64,000 nt of DNA from Cenococcum geophilum 1.58 (Eukaryota > Ascomycota > Dothideomycetes > Gloniales > Gloniaceae). The DNA lies in assembly GCA_001692895.1 (NCBI GenBank), contig KV748204.1, positions 1-64,000 of the forward strand, read 5' to 3'. Positions within the stretch are counted from its first letter, which is position 1; the number at the start of each line of letters is the position of its first letter. Both the position numbers and the translations under genes were made by a program. Below, piece after piece: positions 13,201-26,360 of this stretch. A model generated the notes under the pieces. It did not search any database. It was not told where the DNA came from and was given only the letters and a program-made list of their open reading frames with translations.

Positions 13201-13506
13201 AATAGGAATAGTCCTACATAAGCTATTCAATCTATAGGTGTTAGCAGTTTTACTCCTTCTTACGTAACCTTAAAGTGCATCTACGTAAGGAATCCTTTAA
13301 GCTTTAATATCTCTCCTAAGAATCTCTTAATTAAAGGTAACTTAATCTTTACTACCCCTATCCCGTTAATCCTTTGTTTAAGTATTGCATTATTTTTTAT
13401 TAACTAGTTAACTATCTCTTATAGTTGTCTAACCGTTATAGGTTATTAAGAGTTAGTATCTACTATACTGGTGTCTCCTCCTGACCTTAAAGTAGTTGCC
13501 GCCATC
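7260..13506 (-). pseudogene. Gag-pol fossil of element B
   Basis: The minus-strand coding region probably begins at an ATG near 13506. Gag covers about 13506-10650, with no clear zinc knuckle. An aspartic protease region lies near 10550-10230, reverse transcriptase near 9990-9450, RNase H near 9150-8850 and integrase near 8420-7850. The integrase tail is followed by a chromodomain at about 7450-7260, recognisable by its Val-Lys-Trp and Trp-Glu-Pro elements. Chromodomains of this group steer integration to silent chromatin, which fits insertion into an older element. The frame is heavily broken. Confidence 0.8.
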
Positions 13507-13576
13507 AATAGCGTCGTGGTGGCTGCTTTTAGTGGCATATTATTTAACTTATTAAACTATAACTAGGTAGTAATTA

Positions 13577-13997
13577 TATAACGGAACCTTATAGTAAAAA
13601 CTACGGTGGGTCCTATTAATAGGCTAAGTGTGTAGGTATTATAAGTAAGTTAATAACATAATAATAACTGGTAGAGTGGTTGCCTAATAGATTAACTCTA
13701 ATTATATTCTAAGAATTACTATAAGGAAGAAACTATCTAGGTAGGGACCGAGGGTCCTTAAATACACAACCGTACCCCTATAAAATCCTTCTTATACGTA
13801 ATATACGTATTATATATAAGGTACGTAAGTTCCTCTTATTTCTCTTGTTTAATACATAGTATATTATATAACTCGCTTACCATTCTTTGTTATATAGTTC
13901 TACCGGTTCCATCCTAGACCGTGCTTATATTAACTAACTAGCTTCTTCCAACTCCTCTCTAAGTAGTTATAACATTGTACTTAAAGCGTCCGTAATA
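13577..13997 (-). repeat. LTR of element B (5' LTR)
   Basis: Partner of 6123-6543, same length. Gag begins about 70 bases to its left on the plus-strand map. Confidence 0.93.
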
Positions 13998-14002
13998 TAA
14001 CA

Positions 14003-17000
14003 GCTAAAAAAATTTTAAAGCTTATAGGGACTGCTAATAAAGTTCTATATAGGGTACTAGGTAGGGTCTAGGTTATAGCCTTTCTAACTAACGCAGTACT
14101 TTAGCGTTTTCCTTACTAGTTTATAGGCTAGTACTTCTTTAATCTCCTATTTGTTGTTACTACTAACTTAAATTAGTAGGGGAGGTTTGTTCTTTTATTT
14201 AGGTAATAGGTTATTTATAGCTTTTTATAGCTTATCTAGTAAGAAAATGGGGTAAACCTTAATTAAATCCGGGAGCTTTACTTTATATAAGTTACCTATC
14301 TTCTTAAGGACCTTATACGGTCCTGCTATTTAATAGTCTAGCTTATAGCCAGGCCGTTCCGTCTTCTAGTTCTTTATTATAACCCAGACTATATTACTTA
14401 CGGTAAAGTCAGGTTCGCGCCTATACTTATCTGCCTGCTATACTATTAATTTCTAGGCCTTTTCTAGATTTATATAGGCTACCATTTAGGCTTCCTCTAA
14501 GCGCTTAGCGTACTACTAGGCTTCCTTATAAGATAGTTTCTTACGTATAGTCCGTAGTCCTTCTAGTCTATCCCAGTCAAAGCTTATTTAGGGTAAATAC
14601 CCTATTTCTAGTTAAATAGGTGTAAATCCCGTAGAGTTATAGGGTAGGGTCGCCTGGGCGTAGTTTATTAGGGGTAGTAGTTCGCCCTAGTTATCCTAAA
14701 AGTAGTTAATAAAAGGCTGAAGTCTCTAATCTAAATATTAATTTATAATCTCCGTCTAGCCGTTTATCTAGGGGTAGTATATTATAGAGAGCTTTAGCCT
14801 AATACCTAGAATCTAGGTAAACTTATTTTAAAAGGCTAATATAAATTACAGGCTATAATCGGATACTATAGTATCTAGTAGTCTATAAATACGGTAGACC
14901 TAGTAAATATATAGTTAGGCCGCCTCCTTAGCATTAATATTTTTATAATAGGGAATTAAGAACGGGCGCTTACTAAAGCGGTTAACTAGAATTATAACTA
15001 TATTATATCTATCGCGGTCTATAAGTAGTTTATAAAAGTCTATAGAGATATACTACTAGGGGCGGTTAGGTATTAAAAGAGGTTTTAATAGTCCTAAGGT
15101 CTTATCTTATAGAATTATAGACCTATAGTAGTTATTGCAGTTCCGTACGTAACGGTTAATATTTATAACTATTTCGGGCCAGTAGTAACGGTCACTAATA
15201 ATCTTATAGGTTTTATTTTTTTTAGGGTAGGCCGTAGAGACCTAGGTATATGCTTTAGTAATAAGCTAGGTTTATAAGTTCCATTTCTCTACTACTACTA
15301 GCCATTCCTAGTGCTTAAGCAGTCCATTTTTAAGGGACTATAGGCTAATAACATCCTTTACCTTTTTACGGTATTTCTATAGAGAAGGGTCCGTACAGTT
15401 TACTTATAGTAGTTTATTAATAAGGTTAAATTCCATAGGGTTGGTGGGGTATATCTCAGCGCTTAGAGATTTAGTACTTAGTTCTTCCTATATCTAAGGA
15501 TTAAGGTGCTTTAGTTATAGTAGCGTCTAGGTCCATAATAAGATCTTCGCGGCTATCTAGTTATTTAGGTCCTATTTATATCTTATAAAAGCGTCCGCAT
15601 AATTAGTAGCGCCTAGCCTATATATAGTTAGGAAGTTAAACTAGGATAAAATATCTGCCTAGCGCACTTACCGGGCTATAAGGGCCTTAGTTATTATAAA
15701 GTATTCTAGGGCCTTATAATCCGAAACTACCTAAATAGGCTTAGGGGTCCTTTCTAGCTATACTCACTAGTACTAAAAGCTAGAAATAATAGCTAACATT
15801 TCTTTATTATAAATTAGGTAGTTTAGCTTAGCATCTATTATAGTCTTTAAGTAGTAAGTAATAGGGTGCTATTCTCTATCCGTCTACTTCTAGAAATAAA
15901 CGCTAGTAATAACACTATCTAAGGTATCCGTTTCTAGCATTATGGGCCATTTTAGGTTAAAGTAGGCAAGTAAGGGAGCGAAGACTAGTCGTTTCTTAAG
16001 CTTATTAAAAGCCTACTTATATGCGGTGTTAAAGTAAAAGGGCTAGTCCTTTATGGTAAGGCGGCTAAGGGGCTAAGTAATTCTGCTATAGTTTTTAATA
16101 AAGCGTTAGTAGAAGTTATAGAAGCCTAAAAATAACTAATCCCTTTTACGGTCCGTAGTAGTTCTTATTAATTAATTACAGCCGTCTTTTTCGGGTTAGC
16201 CTTAATTCCGTCCGTACTAATAATAAACCCTAAGTACTTTATATACTTTATACTAAATTCTAACTTCTTAATATTAGCCTAGAGGCTAGCCTTATAAAGT
16301 TATTATAGGACCTTATAGACGTACTCCTTATATTCTAACTTATTTTTAGAGTAAATTATAATATTACCTAGGTAGGCTGTGTAGAAGTTATTAAGGTAGT
16401 TAAAGAGTATATTGTTTATATATCGTTAGTATATAGCCAGTCCGTTAGTCAGTTTAAAAGGAAGTACTTTATACTTATATAATTTATATTAAGTCCAAAA
16501 TATAGTAAAATCTATAGATCTAAGGTTTATTTTAATTTAGTAGAAAGCCTAATAGATATTAAGCTTTATAAATACCTTAGCTCTATTTATTTAGGCTAGT
16601 GTCTTATTAAGTAGGGGTAACGGATAATAGTCTTTATAGGTTATATTATTAAACTTATAGTAGTTAATACAGAAATAAAGTCCTCTATTTAGCTTTTTTA
16701 TAAAGAGAATAGGGGAGGTAAAAGGGGCCTAGCTAGGCTTAATAAACCCCTTTACTAGGTTATTAATAAGGTACTACTTAATAGCCTATAACTTAGCAAT
16801 AGATTGTTTACGGAGGAGGGTATAGCTAAAGGCGTTTTCCTTATCTAACTTAATCTTAATCTTATGGTTATATAGTTAGTACGGTAAAAGCATATTAGAT
16901 ACTACCTGAGAGAATATATCCTTAAACTTTTAGTATTAATAGGGTAGTTTCTATTCTACTAGCTCCTTGTCTATAAGCTCACTTTCCTATCCGCTAAGCT

Positions 17001-19101
17001 CGCTTTCCTTTTCCTTAAGTATTTAGTTAATTTCATATAAGCTAGTTATAAAAGCAATAGTATTAGGCTAAACTAAGTTTTAGTAGAATTCTACGGCGCT
17101 AATATAGCAGATATTAACTGGTAGGAGGTTTATAGGTTTTCTTATAGCCGTTTACCGGACCGTATTATGCGGTCTAGGGTTTATAATCTTTTTTAGCTTC
17201 TATTCTATCTTCCGCAAGTTATTCCTTTAGTCTATTAGTTTAGTATAGCGTCTAATATTCCTTATTGTTCTTTATAGCTATATAGGGCCTAAGCTCACTA
17301 TAGGGGGCTTTTTTAGGTTATTACTAACTTCTTAGGTCTTTAATGTGGGTAGCGTAATATAGGTAGTCTGGGGGCGGCGTAGTATATAGATCCGTTGCGG
17401 ATTAAGCTATATATCTTTCTTAAAGGCCTAGTCCCTATATATAGCATTAGCCTAGTAAATAGTATTAATTTAGGGCCGTACAATATTTTCTATTATAATG
17501 CTAATTTCTTTTATAAAGGAAGGAGTTAGGGGTAGGGTTTTAGGCTAAATAAGCCGTCTACTCTATACGTCTAGCTACAAGCCTAAATAGGCTAGCTATT
17601 TTCTCCCTAAGATTATATTATAGCTTCCTAGGTCCATAATAAGGAAGGGGATATTATACTGCCTTTATCCGTTAATATAAAGGTAAATCCATAATATAGT
17701 TATAATGGGTAGTCCTACCTATCTATTATACCCACAAATAGGAATTGGCTTAGGCAGTTCTTCTAAAGGCATATTTAAAAAGTTAGCCAGTTTTATAGCG
17801 CACTTTATATTAATTAAGGTAAAGGTATTTACTCCTAAGTTAGCTAAAGCAGAGGTTAAAACTTAATATTTATTACGGAATAAAGTATAAGGGATAGTAT
17901 AGCTTCTTCTACTAGCTAGCCAACCTAGATTAATATATAATATATTAATTCCTTTTAACCCTAAGAAGGAGTCTTCCCCTAGGGTTCCTCTTTTCCTAAC
18001 TCTATACTATCCTCCTAAATTAATAGGAACTTGTTTATCTTTACCTTTATTAAATAGTTCCTTATAGGGTAGCTAGATAACCGTATAAGAAGCAAGCTCC
18101 TTAATTATTAAGGGCCTATATATAGGGGTTACTATATATAGGCCGGGTGTGCACTAGACCTATAGTAGGGGTAGCTGCGCGGCTAGCTGCTAGGTTAACT
18201 ATAGGCTAAGCGGCCAGTACTATAGGGTTGCTAATTATACTAGGTCACTATAGGCCGTTCTCGCAGTACTTATAGCCTGGTTTATAAGGTTTCTAGTTTT
18301 TAGCCAATTAGCACGTACCTTAATTTAATAAAGGCCTTAGTTAATAGCTAGGCAATAGTCCATAAGTTCTTTTAACGTCTATACTATAGCATAAGCTAGT
18401 AATATGGCCCGCTATAGGTCTAAGGTAAGCTTATTAAAGAGGTTTAGTAGTAGGTCTTCCTAGAGGATCTAGGCCTGTCTAGCTAAGTATAAAAAGCGGG
18501 TTTAGAAGGCTAAAAATGTCTCCGCTATTTTTATATTTAGGCTTTTATAGCTAAGGCGGGCGTTTTATACTTTAAAAGGGTCTTTATAAATAAAAGATAA
18601 GTATTTAATTATTTCTTTTTTAGAGATAAAGGGGTCTACTAAGTCTTTAGTATATTATAGGCGTAAATGCGTCTAGGCGTCTCCGCTAGTACGGCTAAAG
18701 ATACAGGCTATCTTAGCTTAGGGGGTAGGAAAGTAATTAGTATTAACTTTAAGCTTATCCCGTAATTAAAGCTTTTAGTTATTAAATATCGGGTCTATTC
18801 TATCCGTAAGTAGCGGGGGATCCGCGACCTTTGCTAACCGCTTCGGTGCTATATAGGCCTTAATGGATCTACTAAGGCGCTAGGATAGGGCCTAAAGGAC
18901 TATAGTAAGTCTTTAGTTATCTAATAATGACTTATTATTAGATATAGGGGTATCTCTAGCTTTAAGCAGCTCTCGCAGTCGTTTAATTTTGGTATTAGCT
19001 ACCGCAAGTTCCGCCTAGGGGGTTAAAACATTAATTATTTCTTTATCTAAAGTATTTAAGGGTCCTACAGCTACTTTACCTGCTACTATATTTTGTGGCA
19101 T
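14003..19101 (-). pseudogene. Gag-pol fossil of element A
   Basis: The gag start is an ATG at 19101 on the minus strand, matching the gag start of the second copy at 60417. Gag extends to about 18050, protease to about 17600, reverse transcriptase about 16830-16250, RNase H about 16000-15700 and integrase about 15350-14800. The integrase C-terminal side is cut by the insertion of element B at 13997 and resumes at 6122. Domain positions are estimates from reading and from comparison with the copy at 60417-64000. It is heavily broken. Confidence 0.75.
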
Positions 19102-19327
19102 AGTGGTAGGGGTATTAGGTAATTCTAGGTAATTTCTTTAGGGGTTCTAGTCTGTGCGTGTCTTATAGTCCTTTCCTTAGGGTTTTATTCTTTTCTTTTT
19201 TAGGTCCTGTCCTTATGGCCCTTATAATATCCTTATGGTCTTATTTTATGTTCTTATCCTATTTGTAGTCCTATAGATATATTTAAGTTCCTTCTTAAAA
19301 AGAGAGAGTAGAAAGAGCTTTAGATAA

Positions 19328-19579
19328 TATTAGTAACTTAGTTAATTAAGGCATAAGTACAGTAAGAGGGACGCGCAAGCCTATATAATTGGATTGTTTT
19401 ATAAACGAGAATCTAAAGCTAGGGAAAGGAGAGGAGAAGAAGAGCAGCGCCGCTCGATGTTTTATAAGATCTTTACGTCGCGTGACCGTAATATACGGCG
19501 ATCTGTGGCAACTTGCCGGTGCGAAGATTTGCTAGGTTCTGCTAACTAAGTTCTACTATTTTCTACTAGTACCGTAACA
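19328..19579 (-). repeat. LTR of element A (5' LTR)
   Basis: Partner of 5706-5956. It ends at 19579 and is followed at once by the duplicated target tctag. Confidence 0.93.
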
Positions 19580-19584
19580 TCTAG

Positions 19585-20560
19585 TAAGAAACTTCTGCGT
19601 TATAATTGCTTTATTAAGGCCGCTTTAGCTAAATATAGCGTTACTAAGGCTTCTTCTAGCTCCATTGCCTTTAGTGCCTTATCTACTACTCCTATACCCT
19701 ATCTGCCCTTATTTAGTAGTAAACGGCGCTATAAGGCCTTACCTAAATATAAATAAGTTAAAATTGACCTTAATTCTTCTAAAGAGGACCTTTCTAAAGT
19801 TAACAAGGTAATTATAACTAAGGTGCCCTATTTTAGTACTACTAAAATCTATTCTAGCCCTTTAGCTAAATTTAGCTCTACTATTACCAAAAAGTCTTAT
19901 ACTGTCTCTTTTAACCCTATTACTCCTACTAAGCCTAGTAAGTTAGCCTCTACTCTATAAAGGGATATTCTAGCTCTTATCCTATCCTTTCTATAAAAAT
20001 TAGCCCTAACTTCTCCTAATAGGGTTCTATTTATCTAGTTAAACGGTATATTTAATTTACTAAAGTAAAACTTAAAAAGTCTCTAGGAAGCTCTTACTAC
20101 TATAGGTCTTATTAGTATCCTTTAGTTATCCTTAATATTAATTAGTCTATTTTAGGTGTAGCGTACTTTACCTACTCCTACTAAGGTTATTATAGAGCTT
20201 AATAGTTATACTAACCTCCTTTAGCGCCTTTTTTATAACGTTAAGGACCTAAGGGCCTAGCTTAATATTTTTAAAGGAAGTATAACTAGTATTAACACTA
20301 CTTTACGCCGTATTGCTAACCGTCTTAATAATATAAAGCTTATTAGCAGCACTTTAACCCCTATAACCCCTCCTACGCCTTAAGCTAATCCCCTTAGCTA
20401 TTTTAAGCTAGTTAGTAGCAATATAACTTCTCCTAATACTTTAGGGAATCTAAAGTGTAATTCTAGTGCCAATATAGCTTATTTTTCTTTAGTTAGGGAC
20501 AATTTAGCTAATAGCTTTAGTTCGGCGGGATTTAATACTAGCACTTAGTAAGTAGTCTTT
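19585..20560 (+). pseudogene. Antisense accessory frame of element O, second part
   Basis: A plus-strand frame of about 320 codons with few interruptions lies opposite to gag-pol, between the integrase end and the 3' LTR of element O. The translation is Ser/Thr/Pro/Lys-rich in its first half; a Leu/Asn/Arg-rich segment with coiled-coil-like spacing lies in the second half (about 20200-20330). I recognise no family. The antisense frames of this stretch are Leu/Val-rich and look like its mirror image, which supports the plus-strand call. The stretch 20560-20900 shows nothing clear. Confidence 0.45.
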
Positions 20561-20899
20561 TCTTAACCCTTTTTAGCTAGGTTAACATCTTATAGGTCCC
20601 TTTAGGCGGCAGCCTTCTTTAGTTTAGTTTCTTTTATTATATTTAGGTTAATTAGCGAAAAATAGTAATAGGTTAGCCCTTTTCTTTTATACTTTTTACC
20701 TAAGTAGGTATAGACTGGCTCTTTTAGCTATAGGGTACTATTAGCGCTCCCTAGACTAAATTCTACTATATTAGTTCCAATTTGTTCCTAATTATATTAT
20801 TATCCTAGTTAGACTAACTAAGTCCTTTTATAGTTTTACTAAAACCTATAAAACCCTATTTAGGGGAAAATTAGAAAAAAGTTACTATTTAACGCCCTT

Positions 20900-23800
20900 T
20901 TTTCTTTTTAGGGGCCGTTTTAGTCTATTATAGTTCTTACTTTTAAGGTGCGAGTTATAGGTAGTCTATAGCCTATTTTATTCTAAAGTGCGCCTATAAG
21001 CTCTTATTGTGGTTTCTAATAGGCTTTTAGCTAGTTCCTATATATCGTCTTTTAGACTATATCCTTTCTAACGCACTTAGTACTTTATAGTTCTATTTTT
21101 ATCTTCTATTTAGCCTAGAATGGCCTTAATATACTATTGTTCTAATTTAGGTATATTTATAAAATAAGATATAGGCTATTATTTCCCGCTAACTATATCT
21201 GGTATATATTTTTTTAAGAGGGATATATAAAATATATTATGGATATTTTAATTTTTTAGCAATTTAAGCTAATATACCTATATATTAATTATTCTTATAA
21301 CCTTAAAGGGTCTAAAGTTCTTATAATTTAGCTTTTTCTTAGTTCTACTTATCTGTATATACTTACCCGCCAGCTATATATAGTCTTCTTCCTTAAATTC
21401 TATAGGTTTATAACTTATGTTATAGTATTTTACTTCAAATTCTTAAGCCTTAACTAAAGATTGCCTTAATTTATCGTAAATTGTCTTTAATTTATTAGCT
21501 AATTCTTTAGTATACTTTAATATACTACCTCTATAGGCTTCTCTTAGACCCTTACCTCTAAATAGCGTTTTAGCCTTATTTGCCTAAAATAGGGTTATTT
21601 CTATAAAGGCGTAAATTAAGTTGTTATAAGTAAACTCCGCCGTAATAAGGAGACTAGCTTAGTTTATCCGTTTAAAGTTATAGAATGCCCTAAGGTACTA
21701 CTCTATAGTTTAATTTTACCTTTCTATCTACCTATTTATCTAATAGTAGAATATAGTAGATAAGTTTCGCTTAATTTCTAGATAGAAGTACAGCGAAGAC
21801 TAGAATTTAAAGGTTAGAATTGGTCCTTAGTCTAATATAATAGACTATAGGACTCTATGTAGTCTAATTACCTCTTTTATAAGTAGGTTCGCTAGACCTT
21901 AGGCCTTTAAGTCCCCTCTTATAGGGATATAGTGCGCCATTTTTATAAATTGGTCTACTATTACTAGAACTGTATTATACTAAACACCTATATACTTACT
22001 TAAAGGTAGTTCCGTAATAAAATTAAGTATAATATCTTCTTAGGGGCCTTTTAGAACTAGTAGGGAGTATAGTACCCTATATAGTTAGTGTTTTAATAGC
22101 TTAATCTAGCTATAGGTATAGCAGCCTTAGATCTAATCTTTAACGTATTATCTTACTTCTGGCTAGTAGTACTAATATTAGACTAGTTTTAACGTTTTTA
22201 TTATACTGAAATATCCTACTAGCTTACCATTATAGTAATACTATATTACCTTAAGCTATAGTCTCCTACTTAGGATATATAGCCTTTCTTAGTGGTAAAG
22301 TATACCGTTATTATCCTTCTAATCCTTTAGCTAGATTGGGATAGTGTAATTGCTCCGACTCTAGCTGCCCTATTAGCCCTCTTTTTCCTTTACTTTATCT
22401 AATTACGCCTAAATCTTTTAGGCCATTAAATTAGTAGATAAGGCCCCCCCTACCTCTTTTAGGGTATATACCGTTTCAGATTTTTCTATTACTATCCTAG
22501 CCAGTTTAGTCTATAGCGCTCGGTGTTATGTACTACCTATACTAGTGTGGCCCAATCGGCCTATAATTGCTCCTATTAATACCTGGCCGCCTACTCTATC
22601 GGATTAGCTTATATTAAGCTGTAATTAAAGACTTTAAAGAATTGTATTTAGTTCTTTATTAGTAAAGGGGATAGTTTAGTCTATCTCCTTATAATCCGGT
22701 TACTATAATAGGGCGTCTACTAGGTTACTTACGCCTTTTTAGTATATAATGCGGAAATTAAAGATAGCTAGCTATTTAGCCTATCTTACCTATCTCCGTA
22801 ATAGCTCTTTTGTAATTATAAAAGGCTATAAATTGGTATAATCGGTTAGTAATTTAACCTAATATTACGCCCCTTCTAAATAGTGTCTCTAGTGCTTAAA
22901 ACTAGCCACTATTACTAGCAACTCCGCATTATACGTATTGTAGTTATATTTTACCGCAATTAGCTTTCTTAAAAAGAATAGTACTAGGTGCTATTATAGT
23001 TTCCTATTAGGCCTTAGAGCTTGCTAGCTTAATATACCTAAGATTATAAATCTAGAAGCGTCCGTTTTAATCCTTATAGGCATCCCTAGCCTAAAATAGA
23101 TTAATAGGGAGGCTAGTTTAAACTGCTTCTCTAATAGTATAAAGGCCTTTAACGCTTTTAGGTCTAGTTTAAGTTTCTTTAACTCTCCTTATTTCTATCT
23201 CTAGCCTCCTTTAGCCGCGCCATAACTACGTTTAGTTAATTTATTTAAGGGTGCTGTAATATAGGAGAAGCCCTTAATAAAACAGCGGTAATAATTAGCG
23301 AATTTAATAAAGATTTTTACTTTTTATATACTCTTGGGCACAGGCCATTCCTTAACAGTTTAGACCCGTTTAGGCTTTATTATTACGCTATTTTAGGTTA
23401 CTATAACCCCTAAAAAGTTTATACTGTCCTTATAGACGTTATATTTAGACAGTTTAGCATATAATTTATATACTTAGAGTCTCTTTAAGACCTCCTTTAT
23501 ATAGGCCTTATAATCTTCTACCCTCTTAGAGAAGATTAGAATGTTATTAAGGGATATAATATAGGTTATATCTAATAGGTCCAATAGGGCGCTATTAATA
23601 TACCCTTAAAAGGTGCTAGGGGTATTACTTAGTCTAAATAGGACCATAGTATATTTAAAAAGCCTATATTTGGTCCTAAACGCTATTTTCTACTTATTAC
23701 CCTCTTTAATCCTAATATAATAATACGCATCTTTTAAATCCAATTTAGTATAGCGGGATGCCCTATATAACTAGTCTAAGGATTTCTAAATTAGGGGGAG

Positions 23801-25990
23801 TAGGTACTAATTCTTTTTAGTAATTGCGTTTAACCCTCTATAGTCTATATAAAGACGTAAGCCTTTATCCTTCTTCTTAATAAAGAGGATTAGAGTACTA
23901 GCAGGAGATTATAACTTGCGGATTTACCCGCGTTATAGATTCTTATCTAGATACTCTCTTAAAACCTTTAGTTTAGCTTCTAAAAGGTTATATAGTAGAC
24001 TAAATAAGGGTTATTTGCCTTTTATTAACTTAATTACTAGCTTATATAAACTGTGGTCTAGTAATAACCTAGCTTCTTTCTTATTAAATATATCTATATA
24101 GTCCTTATAGGCTTCTAGCAAAGCATCTACCGGCCCTTTAAATGCTATAATAGTTATATATATAATAAAAAGATCTAAGTCCGCGTGTTATAGACTTATT
24201 ATAAAGGATCTTAGTTCTTCTATTATAACCTTTTAGTATTTCTTATTTCCTTTAGCCCTTTAGAGCTGTAGAGTCTTCTATATAAAGCTTAGAATTAGGT
24301 CCTATTTAGATAATTAAGATATGCCTAGGACCATATTAAATCCGGCTACCTCTCCTATAAAAAAGGAGTCTACTTCGCCTTACTTTAATCTAAATAAGTT
24401 AGTAACCTTATATAGTATACTAGCCGTTCCGTATATAGCTAAAGGTTAATAGTTAAAGGTCTTATACCCTCCTAGCCTCTATCTATTATAATTTAGTCTT
24501 CTATATACTAGTAGGGATAAGGTAATAATATCGGCTTTTGCTTTATAATTAATAAGGATATAGACCAATATATCGCCCTTTAGGCCTCTTACGCTTACTA
24601 TAACTTAAATTAATAAGCTACCTAGGCCTCTTTATCTACTAGAGTTATAGGCTTCTTCTTATTACTCCTTTATATATATAACCTTACCTATAATATATAG
24701 AGCTATTACGTTATAGGGTTCGCTTTTTTTATTTCCTTCTTTAGCTTATGGTAATTCCTGGCAATATAGCCTAGTTGGTTATAGTTATAACATCTTAGAC
24801 TAGGTTAGTTACTCTTTAGCTTCCCTTCTTTATTAGGTTTAAGCTAATCTTCTTTAAATTAATCTTTTTAGGATAATAATAGATGTAATTGTTATTATTA
24901 ATTCTAGTATATTCTTAAGTTATTTACGATACTCTAAAACCTTTTCCTTAAGTTCTTTGTTTTTAAGGGTACTTATTTTTAGGCTAATTTGGATAATTTG
25001 CGCTTTATATCCCTATATGCTTCTTTAGTATCTAGTTTTATTTTAGATAAATTATAGTATTTTACCCCTAGGACGTAAAATAGCCTCTTCTATATTTCGT
25101 CTAATAGGGCCACTTTATACTTTAAGATCTGTATTTTCTCGTTTTATATACCTAGCTCTCTCTATTATATACGGAGATATTATAATAGGTCTAATAGGGT
25201 CCGGTTTCCTTATATTACTCTTTTAATTCTAGTAAAGGCATTAGCTTTACGCTCCTATTCTATCCTAAGCAATAATAATATATACTCTTTTATTCTTTCC
25301 TAGGTTTATTCTATAATAGGCTATATAGCCTTTATATTATTCTATTTTTCTTACTAGGTATCTCCTAAATGCTTATATATAAATTTAGTCCGCTATAATT
25401 CTATTTTAAATATATATAGGACCTAAATAAAAAACTTCTCGTAGTCTTTCTTCCATTTATCCTATTTATGTCTCCCTTTACCTATAAACTTTATTAGTAG
25501 CTATGGTTTAGGCAATTAGGATTATAACGCAGCGCCTCTAATAGGTAAGTTAATCTCTCTTAGGTCTAGTAGGGTAGGGGTTAATATAGTTAAGGATCTT
25601 GCTAGTGTTCTTCTATCCTCTTCTAGCAGTTATTAATAATCCTCTAATTCTTGCCTTATTTATAACAATGTCTATTATTTTTTTAGCGAGCTTTAGCTGC
25701 AGTTATATAGCTACTAGCTTATTGTCCAGACTTTAGTTTTCCGCCTCTAATTAAGCCAGTTTTCCTCTTTATATAACTCTTTAAGGTTCTTATTTAAGAT
25801 TATCCTCGCCCTATTTAGTTAAGATTATTTTATTTTATTCTTCTACCTTTAATCCTTTATTATTAGAGTTTTCTAAATCCGGTTAGATCATACTAGATAC
25901 TAATTAGGGGTTTAATAATCCTACTACTTTATTTTATTCGTTTTTCTTTATTTACGGTTAGTTTGTGCCCGATATTATATTATATGGTTA
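20900..25990 (-). pseudogene. Gag-pol fossil of element O
   Basis: On the minus strand gag covers about 25990-24700 and ends with a zinc knuckle at about 24735-24790 that keeps the Gly-Tyr-Ile-Ala spacing. Protease follows near 24550-24250. Reverse transcriptase is clear around 23900-23500, with the Tyr-Arg-Gly-Leu-Asn block near 23850. RNase H lies near 23100-22850 and integrase near 22200-21150. This is the Ty3/Gypsy domain order. The frame is broken at many places, consistent with RIP. Confidence 0.75.
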
Positions 25991-26041
25991 AAGGTTTATA
26001 TTCGTCTAAGGACTTTATAGTACTATAAGAAGCTATTCGCG

Positions 26042-26360
26042 TATAACGGAACTAGGAGTTCCTAAGGTTAATATAGTAGAAAAAGGCTTAACTTAGCACG
26101 ATTGGTTAATAGAGGATACTATTTGTATTTAACACATTATAAACAGCTATCTCCCTACTAGAGCAACTGCTTATGGTTTTATTTAGCGCCGTCTAGTTAG
26201 GACTTTACTAAATTAAGGCAAAGTCTCTAATTGGTCCAATTCTATCTATAGCTCGGACTAAATATACCTTATTATCCTGACTTAGGTCTACTTAGGCTTT
26301 ATATAAGGCGGTAAGTCCTCCTCTGCTCCAATTGTTACCAGATCGTTACTATTCGTAATA
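26042..26360 (-). repeat. LTR of element O (5' LTR)
   Basis: Partner of 4411-4729, same length, followed by the duplicated target ttaac. Confidence 0.9.

Larger units (their letters stand above)
6123..13997 (-). mobile_element. Gypsy LTR retrotransposon B with chromodomain (innermost)
   Basis: Two 421-bp LTRs, 6123-6543 and 13577-13997, enclose a 7.0-kb interior. The flanking 5-bp duplication reads taata at 6118-6122 and taaca at 13998-14002, a pair that differs by one transition, and lies inside element A. The minus-strand order is gag, protease, reverse transcriptase, RNase H, integrase, chromodomain, the order of the chromoviruses. It is full length by its ends but carries a great many breaks, nearly all of the RIP type. 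Confidence 0.95.
5706..19579 (-). mobile_element. Gypsy LTR retrotransposon A (middle element of the nest)
   Basis: LTRs at 5706-5956 and 19328-19579 match closely and are flanked by the perfect target duplication tctag (5701-5705 and 19580-19584), which lies inside element O. A run of C on the plus strand at 5959-5968 is the polypurine tract of a minus-strand element. Coding remains run from about 19101 down to 14003, then 6122 to 5957 beyond the inserted element B. A second copy of the family starts at 59988. It is broken throughout by RIP. Confidence 0.95.
4411..26360 (-). mobile_element. Gypsy LTR retrotransposon O (outer element of a three-level nest)
   Basis: Two matching 319-bp LTRs lie at 4411-4729 and 26042-26360, flanked by the perfect 5-bp target duplication ttaac (4406-4410 and 26361-26365). 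A purine tract on the minus strand abuts the left LTR at about 4731-4740, so the element reads right to left. Its own DNA is 4411-5705 plus 19585-26360, about 8 kb; the rest is element A. It is full length by its ends but heavily RIP-mutated, with breaks too many to count. Confidence 0.93.
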
